Source of the DNA: Pseudomonadota bacterium
GTDB lineage: Bacteria > Myxococcota_A > Polyangia > Polyangiales > Polyangiaceae
Direction of reading: 5' to 3'
NCBI GenBank assembly: GCA_023460875.1
Contig: JAEWOQ010000216.1
Coordinates: forward strand, 1 to 10,623
Length of the DNA stretch: 10,623 nt
Shown here: one piece after another, positions 8,201-10,623 of the stretch
Layout of the letters: each line of letters starts with the position of its first letter
Numbering within the stretch: position 1 is the stretch's first letter
The notes under the pieces: model-generated
Told to the model about the DNA's origin: nothing
Databases searched by the model: none
The model's input: only the letters and a program-made list of their open reading frames with translations
Made by a program: the position numbers and the translations under genes

Positions 8201-8752
8201 CGAATCGAGCCTCGCGACGCCTCCGAGTCCCTCGCTCTCCGGCTTTTGGACCCGAGCGCCGAGCTCGAGCTCCCACAGCACCGACAAGGGGCGCCCCTGG
8301 GCGTCGTCGTCCAGGCACACCAGGTCCACGCGCGTGGCCTGCCCCGGCTCGGGCGGTGGCGTGACGCCCTCGACCAGATACTGCCGCTGCCGCACCCGCA
8401 CGATGGCGCCGACGCTCGGGGCCAGGGGATTGAAGGGGCGAGCCCCGAACACGGCCGCGGCCGGCGCGCTGTCGGCGGCCCCCGCGTGTTCGAGTAACCG
8501 AACGGCCAAGGCGGCGCGGGAGCGCTCACGACTGGGGAGACCCAAGCGCTCGCAGAGCCGGCGCAGCTCGTCGCGACCGAGCCACTCGAGGAGCTTCTGC
8601 AGTCCGAGCTGGCGTGAACGCTCGAGGAGCGCGACCTGGGCGTCGCGGGTCGCGTGCTCCGGGACGCCGACGTTGAAGTGCTGGCCCACCTGCACGAGGC
8701 GGTCTTTCGGCAGGCTCTGCAGTACGGTGCGCAGGGTGAGTTCGGCGTGCAT
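5219..8752 (-). CDS. drmD: DISARM SNF2-like helicase DrmD
   Basis: The product is a complete 1177-residue SF2/SNF2 helicase. After a helical N-terminus and an RVRQRQYLVEGV segment (about 119-130) comes FAAYLNALKWNQVTATDP (188-205), characteristic of DrmD-type helicases. Helicase motifs follow in order: Walker A DDVGLGKT (241-248), VLIVCPASITLQWR (267-280), DEAH (351-354), SAT (388-390), VLVFTEYADTKRSL (632-645), ILIATDAAREGLNLQ (693-707) and the arginine-finger motif QRNGRIDR (727-734). An acidic, Ala-rich linker at about 520-575 separates the lobes, and a charged coiled-coil-like region spans about 1066-1160. DrmD is the class 1 DISARM marker; it is thought to translocate on or remodel phage DNA with DrmA/DrmB, complementing DrmMI methylation. 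The ATG has a purine-rich RBS (GAGGGAG) and a promoter upstream. A generic RapA/HepA-like helicase is the alternative; the adjoining methylase supports DrmD. Confidence 0.82.
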   Translation of the reverse strand: MHAELTLRTVLQSLPKDRLVQVGQHFNVGVPEHATRDAQVALLERSRQLGLQKLLEWLGRDELRRLCERLGLPSRERSRAALAVRLLEHAGAADSAPAAAVFGARPFNPLAPSVGAIVRVRQRQYLVEGVTPPPEPGQATRVDLVCLDDDAQGRPLSVLWELELGARVQKPESEGLGGVARLDSARHFAAYLNALKWNQVTATDPSLFQSPFRAGIKLFDYQLTPLRKALELPRANLFIADDVGLGKTVEAGLVLSELELRQRVDFVLIVCPASITLQWRREMQVRFGQHFEIYDRAFVAERRRQRGFGVPAFSTHNRFIISYQTLRRPEYYEPLLAHLGDRLKRSLLVLDEAHTAAPASSSKYAIDSRITRVVRALAPRFENRLFLSATPHNGHTNSFSALMELLDPQRFTRGVPIEKSSNALGQVMVRRLKRDLREAGLGVFPRREVVRVPVGPDDPQATELPPELELSRLLATYTELMRPKKGRGQLVFTNLQKRLLSSVEAFHRTLEAHVERVESGDIGRDAQLDLSLTPPSSDDEPAPPRLADDEETRDADEDALDRTTDAAAAEATAALDWTRSDAARARDVLAEMRALAQRHRSRPDEKTKALIAWIREHLCSGEPNARWAERRVLVFTEYADTKRSLTRMLEHAFEDTHLGDERIRGFHGALSDAEREDVQRSFNGDPKQHPVRILIATDAAREGLNLQNHCADLFHLDIPWNPARMEQRNGRIDRTLQPAEEVRCHYFVYPARGEDAVLEKLVHKVDTIQKELGSLGEVVLGRIERTLASGIAADTAARIDAEDPDPAARASVQDELESQRAAVDALRAQTDEAARLLNGSRQFIQFSPALLHDSIDVGLELLGTGPLTPHEDEGASAMGAPGGQQIFALPELPESWQRTLDSLRPPRARDEELYEWRKRPPQPVSFEPLDRMGDERVHLHLEHPFVQRILTRFTSQGFGAHDLARVTVLPTDEDSIARVIVFGRLSLFGTGAARLHDRLVSVAAQWLESKGPGHLRPFADDADRKALERLDTQLQGVRGLPEVPRSIQDRLAQSAPADFAALWPTVQDEAEARAFDAAQRLEQRATTEAKALRELLEGQRELIKTTLRERRQVGLFTGATAEEQRQWEADRDHMQERLAGIDRELEEEPRQIEALYEVQLQRLVPVGMVYLWPRTRM

Positions 8753-8753
8753 G

Positions 8754-8760
8754 CTCCCTC
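8754..8760 (-). promoter_or_regulatory. ribosome binding site of drmD
   Basis: GAGGGAG ends one base before the drmD ATG, with its GAGG core 4 bases from it. The spacing is short but acceptable. It supports the 8752 start over internal alternatives. Confidence 0.5.
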
Positions 8761-8796
8761 GCGGGGCGCGCTGCTGGGCGAGCGCGCCACCGGGGC

Positions 8797-8825
8797 ACCC
8801 TAGGAGCGGATAGTCATTGGATCAA
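8797..8825 (-). promoter_or_regulatory. putative promoter of drmD
   Basis: On the minus strand TTGATC (8820-8825) and TAGGGT (8797-8802) are 17 bp apart. The -10 box ends 44 bp before the drmD ATG. The same -35, spacing and spacer sequence occur before drmMI, so the two genes probably share a regulator or sigma factor. The -10 is poor by sigma70 standards, which fits a promoter needing an activator or an alternative sigma factor. Confidence 0.5.
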
Positions 8826-8828
8826 GCG
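8801..8828 (-). repeat. 28-bp dispersed repeat, copy 1 (before drmD)
   Basis: It is identical at 25 of 28 positions to 3509-3536 and in the same orientation. The identity covers the -35 box and nearly the whole spacer and stops at the first two bases of the -10 box. Confidence 0.8.
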
Positions 8829-8860
8829 CGGCGGGGGTCCTCGAGGAGCATGTGGTGCTC

Positions 8861-8901
8861 CCGCCGACCCGCGGCGTCCAACCCTGGCGACCCGTCGGCG
8901 G
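8861..8901 (-). terminator. GC-rich inverted repeat after the membrane-protein gene
   Basis: CCGCCGAC (8861-8868) and GTCGGCGG (8894-8901) form an 8-bp perfect stem around a 25-base loop, starting 24 bp after the stop of the upstream gene. A second small stem, GGAGCA/TGCTCC with a 5-base loop, adjoins it at 8845-8861. There is no T tract, so intrinsic termination is doubtful, but the position between two transcription units is right for one. Confidence 0.3.
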
Positions 8902-8925
8902 CGCGAGTGGCAGTGACCCGGAGCG

Positions 8926-10623
8926 CTACTTCGCAATCGCCACGTGGCCGACGCTGTAGGAGTGATCGCCGCGGCGCCCGAAGATGACGAGGGCGTCGGC
9001 GCCGTCGCGGGTGACCGCGTCGGGGATCGCGTCGAGCTTCCGTGTGCGTAGACCGGGGAGAGGGTCCGGGGAGGCCGTGAGCTTGCCGATGAGCCGAGAG
9101 CCCCGGAAGAACTGGATCTCGTAGTGGTCGTTGTTGTCCGCGGACAGCTCGATGCGCCGGATAGGTGTGGGGCCGCCGAGGTCCACGCGGAGGCCGGCGC
9201 GGCCGAGGCGCACCACGCCCGGCGCCGCCCAGTAGGCGCCTTCGCCGAGGGGCGAGGAGATGTCGCTGAGCCGGCGCTTCACGGCGTGCCTGGCGTGCTG
9301 CTTGCCGCAGCTCGCCCCCGGAGCCTCGTCCGTTCGGGTCAGGGTGAGGGCGTGCACGTCCCCCTCGGCTCCCGGAGGGAGGCCGGCGACGAGACCCAGG
9401 GGCGTCGTCTCCTCGAGGCGGAGCACGTGGAGGGCACCTTCGAGGAGCGCGGAGGACACTCCGTCACAGACGAAGCCGAGGTGGAGCTTCTCCAGGGGCG
9501 GCTCCGTCGTGATCTTCCAGGTCCCGGCGGGCACCTCGAGGCGCTCGAGCTGGCCGGGCTCGTCCGCGGTGATCCGCGTCGCGAGGGTGTCGCCGACCAG
9601 GTGCGTGGCGGCGAGCCCTTCGGCCAGGAAGTAGCCGGGGATGAGGAGACGATCGGCCTCGCGGGTGATCCCCAGCCGGCCCCCCTCGCGGCGGAACCAG
9701 ATCTCGCCCACGGGGTGAGCCTTGGGTCCGCGGACACGCACCAGCTGATAGTCCCGCCTGAAGTCGCGGCGCCGCACCAGGTCGTGTCCCGCGAAGAAGC
9801 AGGGGGTGCGGTTGCCCTTGGCGTTGCAGAAGGCGATGAGATCCGGCGCCCGCTCCCAGACGTAGTCGGGATCGCCGAGCTCATGCCCGATCACTCCGCG
9901 CCCGAAGTCCGGGGGCGGGTGGCGTGGGATGTGGTGATCGTTGAGCCCGAGCATGTCGAGGGAGGGCAGCTCGGACCAGTAAGGGAGCGCCCCGGCGGCG
10001 TCGACGGCGAGGAGCGGGCTCTGGCTCCCGAAGGCCTGCCGCAAGGTCGTCCCGATGGGCAAACCCTCCCACTCCCACAGCTCGTTCTTCGCCCGGCGGT
10101 TCTCCGCGTCACGGAACTGCAACGTCAGGTGCGCGACGAGGACGGACAGGAGGAGCGCCGCCGTCTTCGGGGATCGCGTCTCCGATCCTCGGGCGAACAG
10201 CTGCTCGCCGCCGTCGGCGGCGAGCAGGGAGAGGGGCACGAGCGCGTGGGACAGCTGCCCCCAGCCCGGGAAGATGTCTCCCCCGACGGACGCGAGGTAG
10301 ACCATCCAGACGAGGGCGGTAGCGAGCGGGGGCACGATCACCGTTCGCGGGGCGCGGCGCCAGACGAGCGCCACGGCGAACCCGGTGGCGAGCAGGAGGA
10401 CCGAGAGCGGGCGCAGCCCCGTGGCGACGTGCTCGAGGCCCTGGACGAGGCGGTGGACGCTGAAGCTCACCTTGGCGACGGCGGTGTTCGGGACGAGCTC
10501 GCCGTAGTAGCTCCAGCGGAACGCCAGCTGGGCCAACAGGAACGTCACCGGAAACGCGAACCAGGCGACGGCCGTGCGCAAGCCGGCGCGGCGCCCGTCC
10601 CGAGTGAGGAGCCGCCCCAACGT
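8926..10623 (-). CDS. polytopic membrane protein, GT-C/arabinofuranosyltransferase-like C-terminal part (partial)
   Basis: The frame stays open to the window edge, so the visible ~565 residues are the C-terminal part of a longer protein; the TTG at 10618-10620 is probably internal. Numbering from that codon, hydrophobic segments lie at about 15-34, 70-87, 92-112 and 152-168. YYGELVPNTAVAK (38-50) and GGDIFPGWGQLSHALVPL (about 113-130) resemble the (Y)YG-x-x-(L/V)PNT-x-x-AK and GGDxMPG-type phrases of AftB-like GT-C glycosyltransferases, and VDAAGALPYWSELPSLDMLGL (about 205-225) matches the following soluble region of such proteins. The last ~100 residues are beta-rich and may form a carbohydrate-binding or discoidin-like domain; this is inferred from pattern only. 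It probably transfers a lipid-linked sugar on the outer face of the inner membrane. It lies 173 bp from drmD with inverted repeats between, so I regard it as outside the defence operon. Confidence 0.6.
   Translation of the reverse strand, partial: TLGRLLTRDGRRAGLRTAVAWFAFPVTFLLAQLAFRWSYYGELVPNTAVAKVSFSVHRLVQGLEHVATGLRPLSVLLLATGFAVALVWRRAPRTVIVPPLATALVWMVYLASVGGDIFPGWGQLSHALVPLSLLAADGGEQLFARGSETRSPKTAALLLSVLVAHLTLQFRDAENRRAKNELWEWEGLPIGTTLRQAFGSQSPLLAVDAAGALPYWSELPSLDMLGLNDHHIPRHPPPDFGRGVIGHELGDPDYVWERAPDLIAFCNAKGNRTPCFFAGHDLVRRRDFRRDYQLVRVRGPKAHPVGEIWFRREGGRLGITREADRLLIPGYFLAEGLAATHLVGDTLATRITADEPGQLERLEVPAGTWKITTEPPLEKLHLGFVCDGVSSALLEGALHVLRLEETTPLGLVAGLPPGAEGDVHALTLTRTDEAPGASCGKQHARHAVKRRLSDISSPLGEGAYWAAPGVVRLGRAGLRVDLGGPTPIRRIELSADNNDHYEIQFFRGSRLIGKLTASPDPLPGLRTRKLDAIPDAVTRDGADALVIFGRRGDHSYSVGHVAIAK

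Noticed and set aside
1..10623. tRNA, rRNA or riboswitch genes
   Set aside because: I saw no cloverleaf-like segments, rRNA-conserved stretches or riboswitch-like leaders; the gaps between genes are all under 200 bp and are described in the feature list.

Overview
The window is GC-rich (mostly about 65-78% in the 60-base lines I counted), densely coded and entirely minus-strand. Everything reads from position 10623 toward position 1. The composition, together with a GT-C-type membrane glycosyltransferase-like protein of a kind common in high-GC bacteria, suggests a myxobacterium-like (Myxococcota) or other high-GC bacterial chromosome. That taxonomic guess is weak.

Layout in transcription order. 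(1) 10623-8926: the C-terminal part of a polytopic membrane protein resembling arabinofuranosyltransferase/GT-C enzymes, probably unrelated to defence and forming the left boundary. (2) 8829-8925: a short non-coding gap with GC-rich inverted repeats. (3) 8752-5219: a complete SNF2-family helicase that I identify as DrmD, the signature helicase of class 1 DISARM anti-phage systems, preceded by a recognisable promoter. (4) 5218-3505: an apparently inserted cassette of lower GC. It holds a 14-bp tandem array, an AT-rich 26-bp palindrome that overlaps the next start codon, and a STAND/archaeal-type AAA ATPase with a degenerate PD-(D/E)XK-like C-terminal domain. It ends in a second copy of the promoter element found before drmD. 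(5) 3479-1: a large Eco57I-type N6-adenine DNA methyltransferase, probably DrmMI, whose C-terminus runs off the window.

Functionally, DrmD and DrmMI are the class-specific pair of class 1 DISARM: methylation marks self DNA, and helicase-driven activity restricts unmarked phage DNA. The core genes drmA, drmB and drmC would be expected beyond position 1.

The most unusual feature is the interruption of the drmD-drmMI pair. An exact 18-bp direct repeat consists of the last five sense codons and stop of drmD at one edge of the ATPase cassette, and sits again just upstream of drmMI at the other. Joining the two copies restores a drmD stop only 7 bp before the drmMI start. I infer that an ATPase gene was inserted into a formerly tight drmD-drmMI operon and that a drmD-like promoter copy now drives the separated drmMI. 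The cassette may be an accessory module or a passenger.
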